Below, piece by piece: positions 1-7,206 of a stretch of 64,000 bases of DNA (positions within the stretch are counted from its first letter, which is position 1; the number at the start of each line of letters is the position of its first letter). Below the pieces are notes generated by a model that was not told where the DNA came from, did no database searches, and saw nothing but the letters and a program-made list of their open reading frames with translations. The position numbers and the translations under genes are program-made. Source of the DNA: Acidobacteriota bacterium. Lineage in GTDB: Bacteria; Acidobacteriota; Thermoanaerobaculia; Multivoradales; JAHZIX01. The stretch is from positions 1 to 64,000 of the forward strand of contig JAXHTF010000001.1 of assembly GCA_034211275.1 (NCBI GenBank), written 5' to 3'.

Positions 1-2
1 AG

Positions 3-41
3 AATCTCAGCCGCGAAGACCTGGAAGCCTTGCTCTCCTAG
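3..41 (+). CDS. C-terminal end of a gene cut by the window edge
   Basis: The first in-frame stretch reads NLSREDLEALLS followed by TAG at 39-41. This looks like an ordinary helical C-terminus of a protein whose body lies before the window. Only 12 residues are visible, so no family can be assigned, and the reading frame itself is a guess supported only by its plausible amphipathic composition. Confidence 0.3.
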   Translation, partial: NLSREDLEALLS

Positions 42-191
42 AAGGCGCGGGCTTTCCAGAAAGAAGCGATCCTGTGAAGTTGGCTCGGTGGTGTCCTAAT
101 GGGCTGTTGGTGCGGTAGACGGCCAACCCGCACGAAGGATGCGGACCTAGCGGTCCCTCCGTTTCGTTGCGGACGTGGCCAGGAATGTACA

Positions 192-242
192 TAATGGACA
201 AGTGTCCAAATGTCCGTAATGGACAAGTGTCCGCAACGGACA
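192..242. promoter_or_regulatory. GGACA/TGTCC operator array upstream of the HicBA-like module
   Basis: A 16-base sequence containing the dyad GGACA-AG-TGTCC occurs twice, at 192-207 and 217-232, exactly 25 bp apart. Further half-sites lie at 211-215 (TGTCC) and 238-242 (GGACA). HicB-type antitoxins commonly autorepress their own operon, so this array, ending 47 bp before the antitoxin start, is the likely operator. That function is inference; the repeats themselves are seen. Confidence 0.55.
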
Positions 243-289
243 GGCGCCCCATGGGTTGGGCAGTCCGCCGCAAGACTGGAGCAGCTACC

Positions 290-754
290 ATGAAGACTTA
301 CCCGTTGTTATTCGCTTACCGAGATCTCGTACCCGGCTCTGGGTTCATAGCAGGGGTGGAAATTTTCGGAAGGGCGCTCCTGGAGGAAGAGGAGGACAGC
401 GCCTGGATGTACGGTCTGAACCCAGGCGGGATCGCGGGTGGGGGCGTGACGGCCCGCGAGGCCATGTCCGACTTCCGGCGCGGCTATGTCTCGGTTCTCG
501 AGGATATCGCCAGCGTAGCGACAGGTTTCAAAGACTTTCAGGAGCAGGTCGCGCAGTTCTTCTGGGAGTCAACCGAGGCGCTTGACCGCGAGTGGGAGGC
601 TGCCCGGACCGAGGTCCGCGAGCGGAGATTAGAAAAGGAAGGACTGCAAAAGCACCCTTTCTCGGAGGATCAAATACGCCTTGAGGTGCGAGAGTTCAAG
701 CAGGAAGCACGCCCAGCCAAGACGCGAGTACCTAGAGAAGAGCTGGCGGCTTAG
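290..754 (+). CDS. HicB-like antitoxin
   Basis: A 154-residue protein. I chose the ATG at 290 because GGAG lies about 8 bases upstream and the longer in-frame extension would run through the operator repeats. The first ~85 residues have a HicB-like layout: an FIAGVEIFGR strand, a GGGVTAREAM turn/helix and a helix ending FRRGYVSVLEDIA. The remaining ~65 residues are a highly charged helical tail (many E, R, K), longer than in typical HicB and without an obvious ribbon-helix-helix or HTH motif. The next gene starts 5 bases after the stop and encodes a HicA-like protein, so the pair probably forms one operon in which this product neutralises the toxin and binds the upstream operator. HicB assignment rests on context plus weak resemblance. 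Confidence 0.55.
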   Translation: MKTYPLLFAYRDLVPGSGFIAGVEIFGRALLEEEEDSAWMYGLNPGGIAGGGVTAREAMSDFRRGYVSVLEDIASVATGFKDFQEQVAQFFWESTEALDREWEAARTEVRERRLEKEGLQKHPFSEDQIRLEVREFKQEARPAKTRVPREELAA

Positions 755-759
755 TCTCA

Positions 760-1008
760 ATGGCGACGCGGGGGCAGGTTCGCCTCAATAAGGTCTGGAA
801 GATGCTGAGGAAGTGTGCCCCCGGCTACAAGCGGGAAGAGCGCGACCATAACTGGGTCATCCGCTGGAATGGAAAGACCTATTATCGGTTTCCGCAAGGG
901 AAGCACGGCAGAACAAACCCCGAGATTGAGCTAGGGCATGTCAAAAGCTTGGTCCGGCTCTTCGGTATCCAAGACTGCGCCAAGCGAGAGTTGCAGCAGC
1001 TCGCCTAG
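760..1008 (+). CDS. HicA-like toxin (putative mRNA interferase)
   Basis: An 82-residue basic protein. HicA toxins are small double-stranded-RNA-binding-fold ribonucleases that cut mRNA. The sequence fits that fold: an N-terminal KVWKMLRKCAPGY helix, a strand with RDHNWVIRW in the place of the catalytic-His strand, the YYRFPQGKHG segment, and an EIELGHVKSLVRLFGI C-terminal helix typical of the family. The gene follows the HicB-like antitoxin by 5 bases. Its TAG stop (1006-1008) overlaps the antisense stop of the convergent transposase gene (1005-1007), so the two genes meet end to end with no spacer. Order is antitoxin then toxin, the reverse of the common hicAB order. Confidence 0.6.
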   Translation: MATRGQVRLNKVWKMLRKCAPGYKREERDHNWVIRWNGKTYYRFPQGKHGRTNPEIELGHVKSLVRLFGIQDCAKRELQQLA

Positions 1009-1973
1009 CTTGCCGCCAGCAGGTCCGCCATCTTCCAAGGCTTCGATACAACCCCCGCCTTCATCGCCGGAGTCATCCGGATCGAGCGGTGGAACTTGAT
1101 GAAGTTGTGCGCCGCGAAGTGAAGCGCGAAGGCAGCCCGCAGGTTTTCCCACTTCTTGGAGAAAGCGCAGGTCAACCGGGTCATCCGCTTCATGTGGGTC
1201 CGGATGGTGAGGTTGTTCCGCTCCACGTGGCTGGTGCAGATCCGGTCCTCATCGGGCGCGCCGTGAATGGAGCGCTTCTCGATCCCTATTATCGACGCCG
1301 GGCTGTACCGGCGCTGGTCTTCCTTGGTGGTGGAGCCGTACTGCTTGATGATCTGTCCGTAGTCGGCGCGGGAGCCGAGGTTGAAGTCAACCGCGTTGGG
1401 GTAGCTCTCCAGCCCGTCCGTTGAAAGCTGGAAGCGGCCGGCGGTGGACTTGGCTACCTTCTCCATGAAGACGTCGGCGTGAGCCGCTGTGCGCTGACCC
1501 AGGTGGTGAGCCAGAACTAGCTTGCTCTCGCGGTCAACGGCAGTCCAGCACCAGGAATCGCCAATCGTCGGGTCCTGGATCTGCTTCTGAGTCTTGGTCT
1601 TCTGCTTCATGCCGACGAAGCCCCAGATCTCGTCCGCCTGCACATCCTCGACCTCGACATCTACCACCAGTCGATCCAGTAGCTCGGCGCAGCGGTCGCC
1701 AACGGTCCGCAGCAGCCGGCAGACGGTGTCACGGTGGGTGCCGGTGATCCGCTCGATAGCGCGGATGCTGGAGCCCTCGACCAACAGATTCAGAACCAGG
1801 ATGGCCCGCTCCATCGGGATGCGATGGTTTCCCAAGGGACGGGCGGGACGCTGCGCGAAGGTTGAACCGCACTGCTTGCAGCGGTAGCGCTGGTGTCCGT
1901 TCTCGTCCTTGCCCCACTTGATGGACGCACCGCGGCAGGTGCAGAGTGGGTTGGGGTTGTTGGTGGCGCTCAT
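1005..1973 (-). CDS. IS1-like single-ORF transposase
   Basis: A 322-residue DDE transposase-like protein. The N-terminus has a zinc-ribbon (C-T-C near residue 11, then CKQC), like InsA of IS1, followed by a helix-turn-helix region (SSIRAIERITGTHRDTVCRLL). The catalytic part resembles InsB: an acidic DEIWGF motif, STDGLESYPNAV and the family-typical SHVERNN with a basic helix. IS1 normally needs a frameshift to join these parts; here they are one continuous frame. The ATG at 1973 is preferred over one at 2009 because the latter lies upstream of a good -10 box; GAGGG precedes 1973. I could not find terminal inverted repeats around it, so it may be a solitary or domesticated transposase gene rather than a complete IS. 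Confidence 0.75.
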   Translation of the reverse strand: MSATNNPNPLCTCRGASIKWGKDENGHQRYRCKQCGSTFAQRPARPLGNHRIPMERAILVLNLLVEGSSIRAIERITGTHRDTVCRLLRTVGDRCAELLDRLVVDVEVEDVQADEIWGFVGMKQKTKTQKQIQDPTIGDSWCWTAVDRESKLVLAHHLGQRTAAHADVFMEKVAKSTAGRFQLSTDGLESYPNAVDFNLGSRADYGQIIKQYGSTTKEDQRRYSPASIIGIEKRSIHGAPDEDRICTSHVERNNLTIRTHMKRMTRLTCAFSKKWENLRAAFALHFAAHNFIKFHRSIRMTPAMKAGVVSKPWKMADLLAAS

Positions 1974-1995
1974 CTGTGTTGCCCTCGACTTTCTA

Positions 1996-2067
1996 GATTG
2001 TAGTCCCAATGGGCATACAAAATCAAGGGGTAGCGGTTGAAAATGTTGCCCCTATGGGGCTACAATC
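1996..2067. promoter_or_regulatory. Mirror-image divergent promoters with palindromes in the -35/-10 spacers
   Basis: Plus strand: TTGAAA (2037-2042), 18-base spacer, TACAAT (2061-2066). Minus strand: TTGATT (complement of 2021-2026), 18-base spacer, TACAAT (complement of 1997-2002). Each spacer contains a CCC/GGG palindrome, CCCAATGGG at 2005-2013 and CCCCTATGGGG at 2049-2059, and the outer edges match as GATTGTAG/CTACAATC. About 17 of 23 positions are identical between the two arms. This layout suggests one repressor controls both divergent genes; the ribbon-helix-helix product is the obvious candidate. On the plus side the predicted transcription start falls at about the ATG, implying a leaderless mRNA. 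Confidence 0.6.
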
Positions 2068-2072
2068 TGGGC

Positions 2073-2246
2073 ATGGCAAAAGCGACCCAAGAGAAGAGGA
2101 ACCACAGCGCGTCCATGAGGGTGCGCCTACTCCCCGAACACGATGAGCTGATTCGAGAGGCAGCCGAGCATGCCGGCGTCAGCCTCTCGGACTGGCTGCG
2201 ACTGGTACTGCTGAGAGCAGCTCGGGACGAGCTGGGGAAGGGATAG
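2073..2246 (+). CDS. Small ribbon-helix-helix DNA-binding protein
   Basis: A 57-residue protein starting at the ATG at 2073. After a basic N-terminus the sequence SMRVRLLPEHDELIREAAEHAGVSLSDWLRLVLLRAARDEL has the classic ribbon-helix-helix pattern: one alternating strand, a helix, a GVSLSDW turn and a second helix, as in CopG/Arc-like repressors and DUF1778-type antitoxins. It lies divergent from the transposase gene with paired promoters between them, so it probably represses both. No Shine-Dalgarno is visible and the promoter geometry implies leaderless translation. No toxin (such as a GNAT domain) follows, so a regulatory role is more likely than an antitoxin role. Confidence 0.65.
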   Translation: MAKATQEKRNHSASMRVRLLPEHDELIREAAEHAGVSLSDWLRLVLLRAARDELGKG

Positions 2247-2620
2247 CCGGAGGGCGCGGGATCGGACCGCCACCCACCGGCGGGCCGATATCAGGGAACG
2301 CGCCAGCAGCGGCGCCCATCGGCGCCAACGCTGCACGCGCTCCCGTTCACCTCCTGGAGACATCGAAACCTCCTCCGTCTAGATCTAGACGCAGGGGTCC
2401 CTACTCGCTAGGATTAGAGTCTCCGTACCATTAGGAGGCCCGGCCCTGCGCCGGTCATCGCCGTCTCGGGATCACTACTCCCTGGGCGGCGATTTCATTT
2501 TCAGTAGCCTGGGCGACTAGAGGAAGGGAGGGACGGAGAATTCTCCGTTGCATCCGGGGGAAGGGCTATGTTCTGCCGTTTCCCCCGGGGGACACGGGGA
2601 GCCGGCCTGCTTCCCCCTGT
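2247..2620. other. Intergenic region with a 14-bp palindrome and a terminator-like hairpin
   Basis: No convincing gene is seen in these 374 bases. A perfect 14-bp palindrome built on TCTAGATCTAGA lies at 2377-2390. A hairpin follows at 2457-2493 and is described separately. No tRNA-like cloverleaf, attachment site or transposon end could be recognised. Confidence 0.4.
2457..2501 (+). terminator. Probable rho-independent terminator
   Basis: Arms 2457-2471 and 2479-2493 pair over most of 15 bases (ATCGCCG with CGGCGAT, then GGGA with TCCC) around a 7-base loop. The tail TTCATTTT at 2494-2501 is T-rich. It could end transcription coming from the ribbon-helix-helix gene, though it lies 210 bases beyond that stop codon. 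Confidence 0.45.
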
Positions 2621-3259
2621 TCATTCGTCCAGGAACAAGAGCAGATCTCGATAGCTGGAGGTGGCTAGTTTCTTCGCTGAGCGGAGTCCATCTCTTGCAC
2701 GCTGCCTCGGGTCAGGTGACTCGGCAAACAGAAGGTCACCCATCTTGCGAGTCCCGACTCCCTCCAGATGACCATCAAGAAGCCGGATATACACCGGATA
2801 TAGGTGCCGCTGCTGATGCGGCCTTGACTTCGAAGCTGCGGGGTGGATGCGACCGCTGGCAGCGTACTCCCCCTGCTGCTGCAATAGGTACTTCTCGGCG
2901 ATCTGAACTTGCGGACTTATTGGCTTTTCTAGGTCAAATTCGAGCACAGTGACCAGCTCGTTGCCATCGGACGCATAGCCATAGACAAGGCCTAGATGAT
3001 TGACGGCTTGCGCAAAGTGTACGTCTGCTTCCGTGGCGTTGAGGGAGGGGTCTACGGGATACGCAAGCCCCCATTTCCTGCTGGCCGAACGGTAGACCGA
3101 GGATTGCTCAGCCGTGTGCATGATCGGGTCTTCTAGAGCTTCAAAGGCTCTCCAGTCGTCCCGATAGTCGGAATTGCGGCGCAGGAACTCCCAGGCCCAT
3201 TGATGCAGAGTGAGGCCTTGGGTGTATGTGTAGTCTTCCGGGTTCCGCCAGTCCGCCAC
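2621..3259 (-). CDS. DUF6499-like protein of mobile/accessory DNA
   Basis: A 212-residue protein. The N-terminal block ADWRNPEDYTY...LHQWAWEFLRRNSDYRDDW matches the conserved start of DUF6499-type proteins, which are often annotated as transcriptional-regulator-like and are common on integrative elements of alphaproteobacteria. The rest is unrecognised; it includes acidic stretches and a C-terminal basic helix (RSAKKLATSSYRDLLLFLDE). I chose the GTG at 3259 because GGGAGG sits just upstream and the product then begins close to the conserved DWR; GTGs at 3271 and 3283 are alternatives. Together with the neighbouring transposase and toxin-antitoxin pair it supports a mobile origin for this stretch. 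Confidence 0.55.
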   Translation of the reverse strand: MADWRNPEDYTYTQGLTLHQWAWEFLRRNSDYRDDWRAFEALEDPIMHTAEQSSVYRSASRKWGLAYPVDPSLNATEADVHFAQAVNHLGLVYGYASDGNELVTVLEFDLEKPISPQVQIAEKYLLQQQGEYAASGRIHPAASKSRPHQQRHLYPVYIRLLDGHLEGVGTRKMGDLLFAESPDPRQRARDGLRSAKKLATSSYRDLLLFLDE

Positions 3260-3299
3260 AGCACCTCCCACCAGGTGCCCCACAGGAAGGAAAGGTAGG

Positions 3300-3353
3300 G
3301 CGCAGCGGGCCGGGGGTGGGGTCCCCGGCGTTCAGTGATCAGCCTAGCTGCGC
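3300..3353 (-). other. Nested stem-loop between small minus-strand genes
   Basis: GCGCAGC at 3300-3306 pairs with GCTGCGC at 3347-3353, and inside it CCGGGG at 3310-3315 pairs with CCCCGG at 3323-3328. On the minus strand this lies between the 56-residue gene and the DUF6499-like gene, so it could be an attenuator or a weak terminator; no T-run follows. Confidence 0.35.
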
Positions 3354-3378
3354 TTTCTACAGGTGGGATTCTAGCAGG

Positions 3379-3549
3379 TCAGGTGGGAGGGTTTCGGTAG
3401 CCGTGCTCGGTCTCCAGCTGGCGAACTGCGGCGTCCGCTACATCCTCGAGCCATCGGCCGAGCACGCTATAGCCGTCTCGGTTGGCCCAATACCACCACC
3501 GCGCCCGCTGATTCGGGCTGGCGCGGACGGTGTAGGCGAAAACCTTCAT
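3379..3549 (-). CDS. Uncharacterised 56-residue protein
   Basis: A short gene encoding 56 residues, beginning MKVFAYTVRASPNQRARWWY and ending with YRNPPT. It is compact and aromatic/basic at the N-terminus, with a helical middle (LGRWLEDVADAAVRQLETEHGY). The start codon lies 5 bases after the stop of the 121-residue gene, with CGCGG as the only possible ribosome signal, so the two are probably translationally coupled. I do not recognise the family. The size ratio and coupling would fit a toxin/antitoxin-like or regulator/cofactor pair, but nothing catalytic is visible. Confidence 0.5.
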   Translation of the reverse strand: MKVFAYTVRASPNQRARWWYWANRDGYSVLGRWLEDVADAAVRQLETEHGYRNPPT

Positions 3550-3554
3550 CCGCG

Positions 3555-3920
3555 TCACTGGCCAAGCTCCGATTCGACGCGGTGGGCGAGATCCTCCAGC
3601 TCTAACGCCCAGGACGACGCGAGGGCCGGCAGTCGTGCCCCGGGGTCGTCTTCATGAAGCCCTTCGCCCTCGGGAGCGATGCTGAGGCGGAGGAAGCCTT
3701 CCAGGAACCGGAGATCGCCCACGATGGCCCGCAGCTCAGCCCGGGTGCCTCCCTCCGCCGGATTCGGCCAATGGGAGCTGTGCTCCAGCGTCATAAGGTA
3801 GATCAGCTCACCAACGCGCCGGAAGGCTTCGGCGTCCTCGGGCGGCAGCAGGTGAAGGAAGAGCTCCCGGAACGGGGCCTCGGTCCAGGCGTCGGGGTAG
3901 GATTGCGGCAGGTCGGTCAT
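3555..3920 (-). CDS. Uncharacterised 121-residue acidic protein
   Basis: A 121-residue acidic, leucine-rich, apparently all-helical soluble protein (for example FRELFLHLLPPEDAEAFRRVGELIYLM near the N-terminus and WALELEDLAHRVESEL at the end). The ATG at 3920 is preceded by GGAG with a 6-base spacer. No signal peptide, membrane segment or known motif is seen. It is the first gene of a minus-strand run with the 56-residue gene, and the DUF6499-like gene lies further downstream. Function unknown; the partner and accessory neighbourhood suggest a mobile-DNA role, but this is inference. Confidence 0.55.
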   Translation of the reverse strand: MTDLPQSYPDAWTEAPFRELFLHLLPPEDAEAFRRVGELIYLMTLEHSSHWPNPAEGGTRAELRAIVGDLRFLEGFLRLSIAPEGEGLHEDDPGARLPALASSWALELEDLAHRVESELGQ

Positions 3921-4249
3921 GGGTCACTCCATGGTCGGCTCAGGCCTCGACGTCGGGACCAGCCTTCGTCGGGGCCGCTTTGGTAGGTCTGGAGCGGTGC
4001 TCCCGCTCCCTCCCTGCCAACCTACCGCCGTCTGGTCACCCCGGGAACCACCAACAGAGAGTTAGGACACGACCGTTGGCTCCCGGGGCTTGCCCTGGGC
4101 CCCGCATGGCTCGATAATCAAGGGCTTGACAGGCTCCCCCACCGCGAGTTTCCTCCCATGCCGCAGATTCCCATGCCCTGAGATTCCCATATTGAGTTTC
4201 CCGGATCCTGAGATCCTTATCGCCTGAGATCCAATCCTAGGAGTGACCG
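3921..4249. other. Intergenic region upstream of argG
   Basis: These 329 bases separate the accessory block from argG. They contain a small GGAGCG/CGCTCC hairpin near 3990-4010, a TTGACA sequence at 4126-4131 that could be a -35 box (no good -10 seen at the right distance) and the degenerate repeats listed separately. No gene is supported here. Confidence 0.45.
4147..4233 (+). repeat. Six degenerate ~16-bp tandem repeats before argG
   Basis: Variants of (TG)AGATTCCCAT begin at 4147, 4165, 4181, 4195, 4211 and 4227, spaced 18, 16, 14, 16 and 16 bases. The last copy ends about 17 bases before the argG start. The near-constant spacing (about 1.5 helical turns) could present regulator sites or be a simple slippage array; it does not match an E. 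coli ARG box as I know it. Confidence 0.5.
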
Positions 4250-5569
4250 ATGAGCGCGAGCAATTCATCCTCAGCCAAGAAAGTCGTTCTGGCCTACAGT
4301 GGCGGCCTCGACACCGCCTGCATCCTCGCCGTTCTCCAGCAACGCGGCTACGACGTGGTGGCCTATGTCGCCGACGTCGGCCAGCAGGAGGACTTCGACC
4401 TGGTCAAGCAGCGCGCCCGCGCCGCCGGCGCGGTGGACGTGCGGGTGGAAGACCTGAAGGCGGAGTTCGTCAGCGACTACATCTTCCCGGCCATTGCCGG
4501 CAATGCCATCTACGAGAACCGCTACCTGCTGGGCACCGCCCTGGCGCGCCCCCTGATCGCCAAGCGGCAGGTGGAGATCGCCCTGGAGACCGGTGCCACC
4601 GCCGTCGCCCACGGCGCCACCGGCAAGGGCAACGATCAGGTGCGCTTCGAGCTCGCCTTTGCCGCCCTGGCACCGCAGCTGGAGGTCATCTCTCCGTGGA
4701 AGGAACGGGAGTTCCTCAACCGCTTCCAGGGCAGAACGGATCTGCTGCGCTTCGCCGAGGAGCAGGGCATCGAGGTGGAGGCCAGCGCCCAGAAGCCCTA
4801 CAGCACGGACGAGAATCTCATGCACCGGAGCTACGAGGCGGGCATTCTGGAGGATCCTTTCGTCGAGCCGCCGGAGGATATGTTCAAGCTCACCCGTTCG
4901 CCCCTGGACGCGCCGGACCAGCCGGTGCGCCTGGAGATCGAGTTCAAGGACGCGATTCCCACGGCGGTCACCGACCTGGACTCCGGCGAGCGCCACCACG
5001 AGCCGCTGGACCTCTACCACTATCTCAATGGGGTGGCCGGCGAGCACGGCATCGGCCGGGTCGACCTGGTGGAGAACCGCTTCGTGGGGATCAAATCCCG
5101 CGGCGTCTACGAGACCCCGGCGGGGACGGTGCTGCACTTCGCCTTGCGCGACCTCGAAGGCATCGCCATGGACCGGGAAGTGCTGCGACTGCGCGACAGC
5201 CTGTCGCCCAAATTCACCCAGCTGATCTACAACGGCTTCTGGTTCAGCCCGGAAATGGACTTCATCCGCGCCGCCTTCGCCCAGGCCGAGAGCCTCATCG
5301 ACGGCCGCGTGCGAGTGATGCTTTACAAGGGCGGCCTGCAGGCCCTGGGCCGGGTGTCCACCAGCTCCCTCTACGACCAGGAGCTGTCTTCCATGGACGT
5401 CGAAGGCGGCTACGACCAGACCGACGCCCGCGGCTTCATTCGCCTGAACGCCCTGCGCCTCAAGGCCCACAACGTCATCGTCGAACACGGTGACTCCGTG
5501 CCGGAGGGATCGGCGCCGGGAGATTCGGAGACGGCGCATTCCGAGCCGAGGGAGGGAGCTACCTCTTGA
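4250..5569 (+). CDS. argG: Argininosuccinate synthase
   Basis: A 439-residue cytosolic enzyme that joins citrulline and aspartate with ATP to form argininosuccinate, the penultimate arginine-biosynthesis step. The N-type ATP pyrophosphatase P-loop AYSGGLDT lies at about residues 15-22, followed by family-typical blocks [29 protein letters not shown] and [17 protein letters not shown]. The length is slightly above the usual ~400 because of an acidic, probably disordered tail of ~25 residues. The ATG at 4250 follows CTAGGAG by 8 bases. The gene overlaps argH: the TGA stop lies inside the sequence TTGA whose TTG starts argH, so the two steps are translationally coupled. Degenerate repeats lie just upstream. 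Confidence 0.97.
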   Translation: MSASNSSSAKKVVLAYSGGLDTACILAVLQQRGYDVVAYVADVGQQEDFDLVKQRARAAGAVDVRVEDLKAEFVSDYIFPAIAGNAIYENRYLLGTALARPLIAKRQVEIALETGATAVAHGATGKGNDQVRFELAFAALAPQLEVISPWKEREFLNRFQGRTDLLRFAEEQGIEVEASAQKPYSTDENLMHRSYEAGILEDPFVEPPEDMFKLTRSPLDAPDQPVRLEIEFKDAIPTAVTDLDSGERHHEPLDLYHYLNGVAGEHGIGRVDLVENRFVGIKSRGVYETPAGTVLHFALRDLEGIAMDREVLRLRDSLSPKFTQLIYNGFWFSPEMDFIRAAFAQAESLIDGRVRVMLYKGGLQALGRVSTSSLYDQELSSMDVEGGYDQTDARGFIRLNALRLKAHNVIVEHGDSVPEGSAPGDSETAHSEPREGATS

Positions 5570-6915
5570 GCCGTTTGTGGGACCGGGGTCAAAGCCTCGA
5601 CGAGCGGATCGAGCGCTTCACCACCGGCCGCGATCCGGAGCTGGATCTGCGGCTGGTGGCTTTCGACGCTCTGGCCTCCACCGCCCACGCCCTGATGCTG
5701 CACCGTATCGGCGTGCTCACCAACGACGAGCTGGCGGGGCTGCGGCGGGAGCTGCGGCTCATCGTCGAGGACGCCCGGGAGGGCCGCTTCACCATCTCCA
5801 CCGGCGACGAGGACGGCCACACGGCTATCGAGAACCGCCTCACCGAGCGGCTGGGGGATGCCGGCCGGCGCATCCACACCGGCCGCAGCCGCAACGACCA
5901 GGTCATCGCCGCCCTGCGCTTGTGGGGTCGGGAGCAGGTGCTGGAGCAGATCGAAGCCACCCTCGAGGTGGTTCGCCGGCTGCTGCGGCTGGCGGAGGAG
6001 CACGGAGAGACCAGCCTGCCGGGCTATACCCACACCCGCCAGGCCATGCCCTCGACCCTCGGCTTTCTCTTCGCCGCCCACGCCGAGAACCTGCTGGACG
6101 ACATCCCTTGGATGGAAACCGCCTTCCATCACCTCAACCGCTCGCCCCTGGGCAGCGCCTCCGGCTACGGCGTCGCCCTACCCCTGGACCGCCCGCTGGT
6201 GGCGCGGCTGCTGGGCTTCGAGCGAGTGCAGGCCAACACCCTGGCGGTGCAGAACGACCGCGGCAAGAGCGAGTCTCTGGCCCTGGGAGCGGGTGCTACC
6301 GCCGCCCTCGACTTGGGGCGACTGGCAGACGATCTGATCTGGTTCTCTAGCGAGGAGCTGGGCTGCATCCGCCTCGACGACCGGGTCACCACCGGTTCGA
6401 GCATCATGCCCCAGAAGCGCAACCCCGATGTCCTGGAGCTGATCCGCGCCAGCGCCGCCAAGCTGCGCAGCCGCCAGGCGGAGATCGGGGCGGTCTACAG
6501 CCACCTGCCGTCGGGGTATCACCGCGACCTGCAGCTGACCAAGGAACCGTTCCTCGAAGGCATGCAGGGGGTGGGGGACGTGCTGGTGGCGATCCTGCCG
6601 GTGCTCGACACCCTGCGCGTCGATCGGGAGCGCTGCCGCCAGGTGATGCAGCGCTCTATCGGCGCCACCGACGCCGTCTACCAGCGAGTCGCCGCCGGCG
6701 AACCCTTCCGCAGTGCCTACAAGGCCATCGCCGGAGATCCGGCTGGTGCGGTGAGCGGGGACCCGGCGGAAGCCTGGCGTCAGCGGACCCACCTCGGCGC
6801 CCCCGGCGCCCTCGACCTCGAGCCCTACCGCACCGTCTCCGAGGCGGCGAGAGAGCGCCTCGAAGGCCTCCAGCGGCCGGTGGCCGCCGCCTGGCAGCTG
6901 GTGGATCCAGAGTAG
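5566..6915 (+). CDS. argH: Argininosuccinate lyase
   Basis: A 449-residue member of the fumarase/aspartase superfamily that splits argininosuccinate into arginine and fumarate. The signature loop [12 protein letters not shown] is at about residues 277-288; [10 protein letters not shown] and the [18 protein letters not shown] block are also present. Translation begins at TTG (5566-5568), which overlaps the argG stop codon, with GGGAGGGAG about 8 bases upstream in the end of argG. Its last ~100 residues match the usual lyase C-terminal helical domain with an extra acidic/proline stretch ([17 protein letters not shown]). Together with argG it completes arginine synthesis from citrulline. Confidence 0.97.
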   Translation: MSRLWDRGQSLDERIERFTTGRDPELDLRLVAFDALASTAHALMLHRIGVLTNDELAGLRRELRLIVEDAREGRFTISTGDEDGHTAIENRLTERLGDAGRRIHTGRSRNDQVIAALRLWGREQVLEQIEATLEVVRRLLRLAEEHGETSLPGYTHTRQAMPSTLGFLFAAHAENLLDDIPWMETAFHHLNRSPLGSASGYGVALPLDRPLVARLLGFERVQANTLAVQNDRGKSESLALGAGATAALDLGRLADDLIWFSSEELGCIRLDDRVTTGSSIMPQKRNPDVLELIRASAAKLRSRQAEIGAVYSHLPSGYHRDLQLTKEPFLEGMQGVGDVLVAILPVLDTLRVDRERCRQVMQRSIGATDAVYQRVAAGEPFRSAYKAIAGDPAGAVSGDPAEAWRQRTHLGAPGALDLEPYRTVSEAARERLEGLQRPVAAAWQLVDPE

Positions 6916-6946
6916 CGCCCCGCCCGTCGGCCCTCTGGGCTTACAA

Positions 6947-6960
6947 CAAAATATATTTTG
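6947..6960. promoter_or_regulatory. AT-rich perfect palindrome before the M4 protease gene
   Basis: CAAAATATATTTTG is a perfect 14-bp palindrome, an outlier in such GC-rich DNA. It lies 31 bases after argH and about 250 bases before the protease gene, so it could be a regulator site or upstream promoter element for the protease. Function is inferred from composition and position only. Confidence 0.35.
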
Positions 6961-7206
6961 GGTGGCCAAATCTCGAGGCCGCATGCCGACAAACACAGAC
7001 AATTGATGCCCTGGGCCACAAATCGACCAAGGTCAATCTGTCTTCCTATGTCCCGGCCTCGGCACCAGGGCGCACTCCAACACTGTTAAGGCCCCAAATC
7101 AGCTCGAGCACCACCCCCAAGGTCCTCTCGAGCCCTGGGATTTTGCTGCCGCCGGCGCAATCCGCTCCGCGGCGATTCTCTCTTTTTCTGTTGGAGGCAT
7201 TCTTTG

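Noticed and set aside
1005-2072. Complete IS element around the transposase
   Set aside because: The inverted sequence near 1996-2067 is between divergent genes and explained by paired promoters; no matching terminal repeat was found near 1000 and no target duplication was seen.
2377-2390. 14-bp TCTAGATCTAGA palindrome as a recombination or attachment site
   Set aside because: A single palindrome with no repeat partner and no integrase gene in view is not enough to call an attachment site.
4271-5539. Long open frame antisense to argG
   Set aside because: High GC makes long antisense frames common; the plus-strand frame is an unmistakable argininosuccinate synthase and the antisense product is Val/Gly/Gln-rich without a family.
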